This document shows, piece after piece, positions 44,864-54,311 of a stretch of DNA of 64,000 nt. The notes beneath the pieces were generated by a model. The model was given only the letters and a program-made list of their open reading frames with translations, made no database searches and was not told the DNA's origin. The translations under genes and the position numbers were made by a program. Position 1 is the first letter of the stretch, and the number at the start of each line of letters is the position of its first letter. This stretch comes from Methanofollis aquaemaris (GTDB lineage Archaea; Halobacteriota; Methanomicrobia; Methanomicrobiales; Methanofollaceae): the NCBI RefSeq assembly GCF_017357525.1, contig NZ_CP036172.1, positions 2,392,561 through 2,456,560 of the forward strand, read 5' to 3'.

Positions 44864-45154
44864 ATGATGGTATTGGTCACCTATGATGTGAGTACGGAAT
44901 CGAACGAGGGAAAGAAGAGACTGCGAAGGGTGGCAAAGGAGTGCGTTAACTATGGACAGAGGGTTCAGAATTCCGTGTTTGAGTGTCTTGTGGATCCCGC
45001 CCAGTTTGCACAACTGAAACACTCTTTGTGTGGGATCATCGACGAGGAGAAGGACAGTCTCAGGTTTTATTATCTGGGAAAGAACTGGAAACGTCGGGTT
45101 GAGCATTTCGGTGCAAAGGAGGGGTACGATCCGGAAGGGTTATTAATCACCTGA
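44864..45154 (+). CDS. cas2: CRISPR-associated protein Cas2
   Basis: 96 residues, MMVLVTYDVSTESNEGKKRL..., a ferredoxin-like fold with the conserved Asp in TYDVS and the C-terminal YYLGKNWKRRVEHFGAKEGY typical of I-C Cas2. It bridges two Cas1 dimers in the spacer-integration complex. GAGGTG at 44852 serves as ribosome site; ATG 44864 and 44867 are both possible. The array leader begins directly after its stop. Confidence 0.95.
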   Translation: MMVLVTYDVSTESNEGKKRLRRVAKECVNYGQRVQNSVFECLVDPAQFAQLKHSLCGIIDEEKDSLRFYYLGKNWKRRVEHFGAKEGYDPEGLLIT

Positions 45155-45451
45155 TCGCTGCGAACCGGGAGCGGCCACCGTTTTCCCGGGAACTTCGCAG
45201 GGAAAATTGAAATCTTCGATATAGTTTTTGTGGTGGTGAGGAGGTTGTGTCATTTCTGGGAGTTCTGTCCTCCCTGGGGGTGTGGCTCTGTGGTTCACCT
45301 GGGTCGATTTATATTTGATTTGTGGAATATCTTGATTGGGCGCTTTTTGTGACGAAAACAATATTGCTCGTCGGGTTAACAAAATGGTGTTTAACTGGAT
45401 CTTTGTCTTATCTTTTGAGAAATGATGAGGGAAGGATCCGGGTAATCTGCA
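45155..45451 (+). promoter_or_regulatory. CRISPR leader
   Basis: 297 bp between the cas2 stop and the first repeat, with no gene. It is A+T-rich compared with its surroundings (for example TTTATATTTGATTTGTGGAA near 45308). It has the expected place and composition of the leader that carries the pre-crRNA promoter and the integration signals. Polarity is supported by intact repeats on this side and decayed repeats at the far end. Confidence 0.75.
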
Positions 45452-48400
45452 GTCACACCCTTCACGGGTGTGTGGATTGAAATTGTTTCATCCTCTCGGC
45501 GTCTGCCTTTGCGATCGTCACACCCTTCACGGGTGTGTGGATTGAAATTGATCTGTCTACAGCAGATTGAAATCGATCTGCGACGTCACACCCTTCACGG
45601 GTGTGTGGATTGAAATAATGGGGTGACTGGTGTTATTACAACCTTCGAGTCACACCCTTCACGGGTGTGTGGATTGAAATCGATTGCTCCGGGCACGTTG
45701 CTCACATTTAATCGTCACACCCTTCACGGGTGTGTGGATTGAAATAAGGTCGTCCCGGCCGACCTGTCCAGGCGAAGTGTCACACCCTTCACGGGTGTGT
45801 GGATTGAAATCTGAAGCCCCTGGAAGACGCTTATCACGGTGGTCACACCCTTCACGGGTGTGTGGATTGAAATAAAATCACCATCCAACCGCACACAAAT
45901 CGCCCCTAGTCACACCCTTCACGGGTGTGTGGATTGAAATTCCAGCCGCTTGTCAAAAATACGGGCTATTGCCAGTCACACCCTTCACGGGTGTGTGGAT
46001 TGAAATAGCCTGCCAAGTACTGTGGGTAAGAACATCCCAGTCACACCCTTCACGGGTGTGTGGATTGAAATTGAGTTCATCCTCACTGATGAGCCGCCGC
46101 TGGAGTCACACCCTTCACGGGTGTGTGGATTGAAATATAGAGCACGTCCCACAACTCAGGCAATGTTGTCACACCCTTCACGGGTGTGTGGATTGAAATC
46201 GACTGTTTACTGTACTACGAGCGGCGGATGTGCGTCACACCCTTCACGGGTGTGTGGATTGAAATACCTTTATCAAGGATATCGAGGTTGCCGGTCTCCG
46301 TCACACCCTTCACGGGTGTGTGGATTGAAATAATGCGGCGATCAAGCATCTCCTCGACGCCGCCGTCACACCCTTCACGGGTGTGTGGATTGAAATCTTT
46401 TCTCTGATCTCCAATCTCCCTCTCACTGAGTCACACCCTTCACGGGTGTGTGGATTGAAATCCTGGAAACTCGTCATGAAGGAGATGATTTGATGTCACA
46501 CCCTTCACGGGTGTGTGGATTGAAATTCGTGTCGTAGTGTTTAAACCATTTGAACATCCAGTCACACCCTTCACGGGTGTGTGGATTGAAATCGCTTAAG
46601 TGCGCGATTTGCCGGATGGCCTACGCCAGTCACACCCTTCACGGGTGTGTGGATTGAAATTGGAGATGGCTGGAACGGATGTTGATTGCGGTCTGTCACA
46701 CCCTTCACGGGTGTGTGGATTGAAATCGCTCAACAACTGCGAAGAATCCATGACTACTACCGTCACACCCTTCACGGGTGTGTGGATTGAAATCGGCAAT
46801 ACTTAGGGAGGTTTGGATACGACACAGAGTCACACCCTTCACGGGTGTGTGGATTGAAATCAGACCTTCAGGTTTATCAGTGGATGTTCAAATGTCACAC
46901 CCTTCACGGGTGTGTGGATTGAAATCGGTGGGTGTATTCTGATACCGACAGCGTTGCAGTCACACCCTTCACGGGTGTGTGGATTGAAATAAACGGTTAA
47001 TGCCGGCTGCGAGCAGGTGCTCCTGTCACACCCTTCACGGGTGTGTGGATTGAAATTAAAATATGTTGACACTACCCCAAAGTAAGCAAACTGTCACACC
47101 CTTCACGGGTGTGTGGATTGAAATGCTACCAAAGGCGCTTTTTACGACGACGACACCGTGTCACACCCTTCACGGGTGTGTGGATTGAAATGAGATGAAT
47201 GCTAAGGCGCTTGTAGGTACCGGGTGGTCACACCCTTCACGGGTGTGTGGATTGAAATTCTCGTTTAACAGAGGCTCAAGATAGGTGGGAGCCGTCGTCA
47301 CACCCTTCACGGGTGTGTGGATTGAAATCTCCGGGCCGGCTCGACGGTGGCGAACGCGACCGATGTCACACCCTTCACGGGTGTGTGGATTGAAATTGAA
47401 CATGAACCCGATAGACAATCGGGAGAACTTGCCGTCACACCCTTCACGGGTGTGTGGATTGAAATTCAACATCAAGAAAATAAATCCACAAACAATGCGT
47501 CACACCCTTCACGGGTGTGTGGATTGAAATGCCCACCGGTGATCGTCCCCCCTCTCGCGCATCGTCACACCCTTCACGGGTGTGTGGATTGAAATCCACA
47601 GGTCTGGGCCGCTTTGGCACCTAAACAGGGTCACACCCTTCACGGGTGTGTGGATTGAAATCGTATTGGGGATTTGTGCAGTCGTGGAAGCGCCGTCACA
47701 CCCTTCACGGGTGTGTGGATTGAAATCCGAGAGCACGAGCCGGAATAACGTATGTGTCGACGTCACACCCTTCACGGGTGTGTGGATTGAAATTCCGTCG
47801 CGGGCAAACGACTCGGCACAAAAGACGTCACACCCTTCACGGGTGTGTGGATTGAAATAACGTCGAATGAGTGAAGATCAAGAGGTATACCGAGTCACAC
47901 CCTTCACGGGTGTGTGGATTGAAATCAGATGCCGGTAAGCACCCGTGTTTGTCCACATGTCACACCCTTCACGGGTGTGTGGATTGAAATTTCACAACTA
48001 CGGGACTGTCCCCTGCAGAATTTGGTCACACCCTTCACGGGTGTGTGGATTGAAATTTTGGCGCCTTTATCGGGCTAAGCGGGCTGAAAGAGGTCACACC
48101 CTTCACGGGTGTGTGGATTGAAATTAAACACCTATCCGATAAATCAGAAGATATCAAACAGTCACACCCTTCACGGGTGTGTGGATTGAAATCACACTGC
48201 CGGCGTAGGTCGGTATCCCGCTTCCCGCGTCACACCCTTCACGGGTGTGTGGATTGAAATCCCCGCTCTCGATTTAGGGACGGTCAGGAGCGTTGTCACA
48301 CCCTTCACGGGTGTGTGGATTGAAATTCTTTGCTCCGCTCCCGGCCGGTTTTGCCTTCTGTCACACCCTTCACGGGTGTGTGGATTGAAATAGCCCGGCG

Positions 48401-51318
48401 AGCGACAACCGCACGCCACAGAAACCGTCACACCCTTCACGGGTGTGTGGATTGAAATGCTGAGGGGGGGCTGCGCCCCCCCCGCCGCCCCGTCGTCACA
48501 CCCTTCACGGGTGTGTGGATTGAAATCCTGTTCGCTCCATGCCCAAAATGATATATTAACGTCACACCCTTCACGGGTGTGTGGATTGAAATCTTTGACT
48601 CCCGGTGAAGGGCTGAGGTCTCTGGTGTCACACCCTTCACGGGTGTGTGGATTGAAATCTTCACGGGCGCACGCAGAGGGTGCCCTGGAAACTCGTCACA
48701 CCCTTCACGGGTGTGTGGATTGAAATCCGTTGTTTTACCTCAATCAGGGTAAGGAGCGGCAAGGTCACACCCTTCACGGGTGTGTGGATTGAAATTGAGG
48801 GCGGCGGATTGGGCTCCTGGGTGGATAGAGTCACACCCTTCACGGGTGTGTGGATTGAAATGCCACCAAAGGCCCTTTTTACGACGACGACACCGGTCAC
48901 ACCCTTCACGGGTGTGTGGATTGAAATAGAGGAAACGGCTGAACGTATCGCTGAGGCTTCGAAGTCACACCCTTCACGGGTGTGTGGATTGAAATTTTCG
49001 TTTAACAGAGGCTCAAGATAGGTGGGAGCCGTCACACCCTTCACGGGTGTGTGGATTGAAATCCGCCTCAGGTGGAGTTTTTCTCTATCACGGCGGACGT
49101 CACACCCTTCACGGGTGTGTGGATTGAAATCCGATAGCGCCGGGAACATTGCTCACATTTAACGTCACACCCTTCACGGGTGTGTGGATTGAAATTGCGC
49201 AGAGATGGACGACTACGACTCTGATGAGCGTCACACCCTTCACGGGTGTGTGGATTGAAATACCAGGGAAGCGGGCGTGTTGACTCTGGACCACTGTCAC
49301 ACCCTTCACGGGTGTGTGGATTGAAATTCCAATCGCTCCTGGCACGTTGCTCACATTCAACGTCACACCCTTCACGGGTGTGTGGATTGAAATTCTACTA
49401 TCCTAAGTGGAGACCACCCCACACAATGTCACACCCTTCACGGGTGTGTGGATTGAAATTCTACTATCCTAAGTGGAGACCACCCCACACAATCGTCACA
49501 CCCTTCACGGGTGTGTGGATTGAAATCTGAAGATATCGTGGGATTTGCCGAGAAAGCGGGGTCACACCCTTCACGGGTGTGTGGATTGAAATCGTGAGCT
49601 GCTCGATGATCCTTGTAACCGTCTCCGTCACACCCTTCACGGGTGTGTGGATTGAAATTTCAGATGCGGCCGGGAATGACTTGGTGTAAATGTCACACCC
49701 TTCACGGGTGTGTGGATTGAAATTACCCTCCTGACGTCCTGAGGGCAAACGCTGCCGTCACACCCTTCACGGGTGTGTGGATTGAAATTCCGAATAAAGG
49801 CTCGAATGCCACCGGAAAAACAGTCACACCCTTCACGGGTGTGTGGATTGAAATACCACCAGCACCACCAGCCAGATCCCCAGGTGGACGTCACACCCTT
49901 CACGGGTGTGTGGATTGAAATTGGAGAGAGGTGGATGGTCTGCCAGTAGGAGGTACGTCACACCCTTCACGGGTGTGTGGATTGAAATTGAGACTCCAGG
50001 ACGTCGAAACCCTCCGGGATCGTCACACCCTTCACGGGTGTGTGGATTGAAATCAGACCGGCGCCCTCACGGAGGAATCGGCGTCGGTGTCACACCCTTC
50101 ACGGGTGTGTGGATTGAAATTCTCCCCGCCTCCCCTTTGTGGCCCTGCTGATCGTCGTCACACCCTTCACGGGTGTGTGGATTGAAATCTACTTGGATTC
50201 AGGAGTGTGAATTCTCGTTCTCCAGTCACACCCTTCACGGGTGTGTGGATTGAAATCTCGATGGATCGGGCAAAGGGGAAGAGACCCGTGTCACACCCTT
50301 CACGGGTGTGTGGATTGAAATTTCCAGGCAATCATTGACCGGCTCGCGTCTGACGTCACACCCTTCACGGGTGTGTGGATTGAAATCCCTGCACCGGAGA
50401 AGACGCCGATCTGATCGCCGTCACACCCTTCACGGGTGTGTGGATTGAAATAGGCAGTTCGTGGATCGACGGCGACGCGTATACGGTCACACCCTTCACG
50501 GGTGTGTGGATTGAAATACAAACAGCGCAAGCCGCTTGGTATCGGCGCCCGTCGTCACACCCTTCACGGGTGTGTGGATTGAAATTTAACTTGGACCGTT
50601 ACGGGGACATCAGGATTGTTGTCACACCCTTCACGGGTGTGTGGATTGAAATGTCAGACTGATCACCTGCCGGTTGCGTGGGTGATGGTCACACCCTTCA
50701 CGGGTGTGTGGATTGAAATTCTTGGAGCCATCCAGTAGGGCCAGTCATATATGTCACACCCTTCACGGGTGTGTGGATTGAAATATCGATGCACACCGAG
50801 AACCGCGCCCCGGTCTTGGTCACACCCTTCACGGGTGTGTGGATTGAAATAGGAAATGGGGGATTACGACAAGACGCCCCTTGACAGTCACACCCTTCAC
50901 GGGTGTGTGGATTGAAATTCTCTCAAGGCTGCACGGGCCGCATCCGCAACGGGGGGTCACACCCTTCACGGGTGTGTGGATTGAAATTCGCTGGAGGTCA
51001 ACCCGACCATCTCAGATGATGTGTCACACCCTTCACGGGTGTGTGGGTTGAAATAGCCACAACAAGAGTAGGGTGCCGCCCAGGATCAGGTCACACCCTT
51101 TCACAGGTGCGTGTATTGAATCCCCCACAGGCAATTCAGGTATGGAGTCCATGGTCGCCCCCTTGAAGAGTGCGTGGATTGAAATGTTGTGCTTGTAATA
51201 CACTAAAACTGAAACGAATGTCATACTCTTCATGGGTATGTGGATTGAAATATTGTTGATTACATGAATAACCTTCAAACCAAACGGTCGTACTCTTTAT
51301 AGGTGCGTGGATTGGAAT
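45452..51318 (+). CRISPR. Type I-C CRISPR array, 89 repeats and 88 spacers
   Basis: The repeat is 32 nt, begins GTCACACCCTTCACGGGTGT and ends GTGGATTGAAAT, with a 7-bp stem CACACCC/GGGTGTG. The ATTGAAAT end would give the crRNA 5' tag made by Cas5. By hand count 84 repeats appear identical, the 85th (51023) has one change, and four decayed repeats follow at 51090, 51154, 51220 and 51287. Spacers are 31-38 nt, mostly 33-36. Several spacers are variants of each other: spacers 4/56/59, 26/52, 28/54, and 60/61 nearly identical. Transcription should run on the plus strand from the leader. A hairpin terminator follows the last repeat. Confidence 0.98.
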
Positions 51319-51350
51319 CTCCCCCGCATTGGCCGGGGAGGCGCTTTTTT
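51319..51350 (+). terminator. Terminator directly after the CRISPR array
   Basis: CTCCCC...GGGGAG hairpin (arms 51319-51324 and 51335-51340) followed by TTTTTT at 51345-51350. It begins at the last base pair of the final decayed repeat and would keep the pre-crRNA from running into cas3. Confidence 0.65.
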
Positions 51351-51395
51351 CCGGGTCTCTGACTTGAACATATGCTTATCCACTCCGCATTTGAG

Positions 51396-51402
51396 ATATA
51401 AT
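51396..51402 (+). promoter_or_regulatory. TATA-like box for the cas3 operon
   Basis: ATATAAT lies about 40 nt before the cas3 ATG in an A+T-rich stretch between the array terminator and the gene. It suggests that the effector genes have their own promoter. Confidence 0.4.
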
Positions 51403-51440
51403 GAATAATATTATCGTGTAGTATATTCGAAGTAATATCA

Positions 51441-53636
51441 ATGCCTCGTATGGCGTATTATGCTCACACGACAAATAATCCGGATAAATCCGACTGGCAA
51501 CCCCTCAGAGACCATCTGATACACGTTGCAGACCTCGCATCGACCTTCGCAGAGGACTTCAGTGCCGGCGAGTTTGCGTATGCCGGCGGTCTGCTGCACG
51601 ACCTCGGAAAATATTCTCCAGAATTTCAGAGACGCTTGGAAGGCACCCCCATCGGCGTCGACCATTCCACCGCCGGTGCACGGGAGGCACGGTCCCGCTA
51701 CCATCCGGCCCACAGTCGGATCCTGGAATATATCATCACCGGTCATCACGGAGGGCTTCTCAATTATGGGAACAGCGAGAGCGGACTCGAAGAGCGCCTT
51801 TTGAAATCATATCTGCCGGACTACTCGGCCTACCGCGATGAAGTTTCAGTCCCTGACCTGAATGGGGCTCGCGTCGCCGCGCAACCCCTTCAGAACACCA
51901 TCGGGTTCACGTTCTCGTTCTACACTCGCATGCTCTACTCGTGCCTGGTCGATGCAGACTCTCTGGATACCGAAGCATTCACCAGCCCTGAAAAGTCCGG
52001 TCTCAGAGGCCGGTACGATCCGTTCGAACTCCTCTCCAAAAAATTCGAGGACCACATGAACACCGTGCAGGCACGTGCCGAGGAGAGCGCGATCAACCGG
52101 TATCGACGGTCGATCCTGGAGCAATGCAGAAAAAAAGCGACCTTCCCACCTGGGATGTTTACCCTGACCGTCCCCACCGGGGGAGGGAAGACCCTCTCGT
52201 CCATGGCATTTGCCCTGGACCACCTGAAACAGAACGACCTGAAAAGGATCTTCTACGTCATCCCCTATACCAGCATCATCGAGCAGAACGCCAGGGTTTT
52301 CAGGAATATCTTCGGTGGTCAAAACGTGCTGGAACATCACAGCAACTTTGACCCGGCGAAGGTCCTGCCTGAAGAGGACGCTTCGACAGAGGAGACACTC
52401 AGACTCTCATCCGAGAACTGGGACATGCCCATCGTCGTCACCACCAACGTCCAGTTCTTCGAGTCGCTCTTCTCCAGCAAACGGTCCAGGTGCAGAAAAC
52501 TGCACAACCTGGCAAAGAGCGTGATCATCCTTGACGAGGCCCAGATGCTCCCGACCGAGTATCTGAGACCCTGCCTCGCGGCACTCTCCGAACTTGTCGG
52601 GAACTATGGTTCGACGGTCGTCATCTGCACGGCAACGCAGCCGAAACTCGGCGAACTGCTGGACGAACGACTCAACCCGGTTGAGATCACCGATTCGCCG
52701 GAAGAACTCTACGAGGCCTTCAGGCGCGTGCAGGTGCGCAACCTCGGTGACCTGGACGACGTCGCCCTCTCCGACCGATTGAGGGCGCACCGGCAGGTGC
52801 TCTGCATCGTCAACACCCGGAACCACGCGAAGAAACTCTACGACGCCCTCAAGGATTCGGGGGCATGCTATCATCTCAGCGCCAGGATGTGCCCGGCGCA
52901 CCGGAGTGCGGTTCTGGATGAGATCAAAAAGCAGTTGAAAGCAGGTGTCGAGTGCCGCGTCATCTCGACCCAGCTCATCGAGGCCGGGGTGGACATCGAC
53001 TTTCCGGTGGTGTATCGGGCAATGAGCGGCGTCGATTCCATCGCTCAGGCGTCGGGCCGTTGCAACCGCGAGGGAAATCTGGAGTTCGGGGAGGTCTATC
53101 TCTTCAGGTCCACCGAACCCCACGGCCGGGCGACCAGCTGGCAACGACGGGTCGCCGAGATCGGTGAGATGACCCTCGAAACTACCGATGATCCCCTCTC
53201 TCTCCCGGCGGTGGCGGATTACTTCCGGAAACTCTACTTCTATGAAGGGGACGACGGGCTTGACAGGAAGAAGATCCTCTTGTCCCTTGAGGATGAGGGA
53301 AATCTTAGATTTCCGTTTGAGGACGTCGACGCGGCGTTCAGGATCATCGAGGCAGGAACCAAAGAGGTCATCGTCCCCTATGACAAAAATGCCGAATCGG
53401 TCATACAGGAACTCAAGGGTACCTCCTGTCCATGGAAAGTCGCACGAAAACTCCAGCCCTATACGGTCAGCGTCTATGCCCAGGAGTTTAGAGCACTGGA
53501 AGAAGCGGGTGCCCTGGAGTCTATTGGCGGCCAGTATTATGTACTGAAAGATAAAGAGCGTTATTCTGAGAAAACAGGGCTTGAAAACTCATATCAGAAA
53601 ATATATACGTATGACGGTTCATTGTCGATTACATGA
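51441..53636 (+). CDS. cas3: CRISPR-associated helicase-nuclease Cas3 (type I-C)
   Basis: 731 residues. The N-terminal HD nuclease shows LIHVADLAST, GGLLHDLGKYSPEFQ and ITGHHGG (residues about 28-105). The SF2 helicase follows: Walker A LTVPTGGGKTLSS near residue 242, the Walker B box as ILDEAQMLP, and motif VI IAQASGRCNREG. Cas3 is recruited by Cascade and degrades the target DNA. Length and order are normal for I-C. It is the first gene of the cas3-cas5-cas8c-cas7-cas4 operon, with cas5 a few nt downstream. All key residues are intact. Confidence 0.96.
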   Translation: MPRMAYYAHTTNNPDKSDWQPLRDHLIHVADLASTFAEDFSAGEFAYAGGLLHDLGKYSPEFQRRLEGTPIGVDHSTAGAREARSRYHPAHSRILEYIITGHHGGLLNYGNSESGLEERLLKSYLPDYSAYRDEVSVPDLNGARVAAQPLQNTIGFTFSFYTRMLYSCLVDADSLDTEAFTSPEKSGLRGRYDPFELLSKKFEDHMNTVQARAEESAINRYRRSILEQCRKKATFPPGMFTLTVPTGGGKTLSSMAFALDHLKQNDLKRIFYVIPYTSIIEQNARVFRNIFGGQNVLEHHSNFDPAKVLPEEDASTEETLRLSSENWDMPIVVTTNVQFFESLFSSKRSRCRKLHNLAKSVIILDEAQMLPTEYLRPCLAALSELVGNYGSTVVICTATQPKLGELLDERLNPVEITDSPEELYEAFRRVQVRNLGDLDDVALSDRLRAHRQVLCIVNTRNHAKKLYDALKDSGACYHLSARMCPAHRSAVLDEIKKQLKAGVECRVISTQLIEAGVDIDFPVVYRAMSGVDSIAQASGRCNREGNLEFGEVYLFRSTEPHGRATSWQRRVAEIGEMTLETTDDPLSLPAVADYFRKLYFYEGDDGLDRKKILLSLEDEGNLRFPFEDVDAAFRIIEAGTKEVIVPYDKNAESVIQELKGTSCPWKVARKLQPYTVSVYAQEFRALEEAGALESIGGQYYVLKDKERYSEKTGLENSYQKIYTYDGSLSIT

Positions 53637-53651
53637 AAGGAGGTGATTGCT

Positions 53652-54311
53652 ATAGGTTTTGGAATTTGTTTAAAAGTCTGGGGAGACTACGCCTGCTTCA
53701 CGCGTCCTGAAATGAAGGTCGAACGGGTGAGTTATGACGTAATGACTCCCTCGGCGGCACGGGGCATTCTCGAAGCGATCTACTGGAAGCCCGCGATCTG
53801 CTGGAAGATCGACAGGATCCATGTCATGAACCGGATCGCGTACGACAATATCCGCAGGAATGAAGTTCTCGGAAAAATTCCTGCAGCAAAAGTGAAGTCC
53901 GCCCTCAAGGGCAAGGACGTCCAGCTCTATCAGGACTCGAATGAAGCCCGCGTCCAGCGTGCCTCTCTTCTGCTCCGTGATGTCTGTTACTGCATCGAGG
54001 CGCACTTCGAACTGACCGAGAAGGCGGGACCGGACGACACGCCTGAGAAGCACTACAATATTGCGCTCCGGAGGATGAGACGAGGACAGTGTTTCCATCA
54101 TCCCTATCTCGGGTGTCGCGAGTTTCCCGCTCGGTTCGAACTCATCGAAGGGACGGTCCCGCCCTCATGCCACACCGGGGAGAGGGATCTCGGGTTTATG
54201 CTCTATGACATCGATTTTGCCGACGATATGAGACCTGTCTTCTTCAGGGCCAGGATGGTCGACGGCGTCATCGATGTTAGAGAGTGTCTGGGCGCCGGAG
54301 GTGTCTCGTGA
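53652..54311 (+). CDS. cas5: CRISPR-associated protein Cas5 (I-C, crRNA-processing)
   Basis: About 219 residues, xGFGICLKVWGDYACFTRPE MKVERVSYDVMTPSAARG... (Cas5d/I-C signature). In I-C it cuts the repeat RNA and caps the 5' handle. Start: a perfect GGAGG at 53639-53643 is followed after 8 nt by ATA at 53652, exactly where ATG is expected. The only standard start nearby, GTG 53643, overlaps the ribosome site and so should not be served by it. Either ATA is used, or an ATG was changed. YYLxxxxFD-type C-terminal strands (FMLYDIDFADDMRPVFFRAR) are present. The stop overlaps the cas8c GTG. Confidence 0.9.
   Translation: MGFGICLKVWGDYACFTRPEMKVERVSYDVMTPSAARGILEAIYWKPAICWKIDRIHVMNRIAYDNIRRNEVLGKIPAAKVKSALKGKDVQLYQDSNEARVQRASLLLRDVCYCIEAHFELTEKAGPDDTPEKHYNIALRRMRRGQCFHHPYLGCREFPARFELIEGTVPPSCHTGERDLGFMLYDIDFADDMRPVFFRARMVDGVIDVRECLGAGGVS

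Noticed and set aside
46462-48694. An 11-nt overlap between the start of spacer 16 and the end of spacer 49 (CCTGGAAACTC)
   Set aside because: It could suggest overlapping protospacers, but one such match among nearly 4000 spacer pairs is close to chance.
45684-50662. Many small open frames inside the CRISPR array with repeated HPSRVCGLK, TPFTGVWIE or ISIHTPVKGVT stretches
   Set aside because: These are translations of the CRISPR repeat in different frames, not genes.
53643-53645. GTG as the start codon of cas5
   Set aside because: It lies inside the GGAGGTG ribosome site, so that site could not serve it; the ATA 8 nt after GGAGG fits better.
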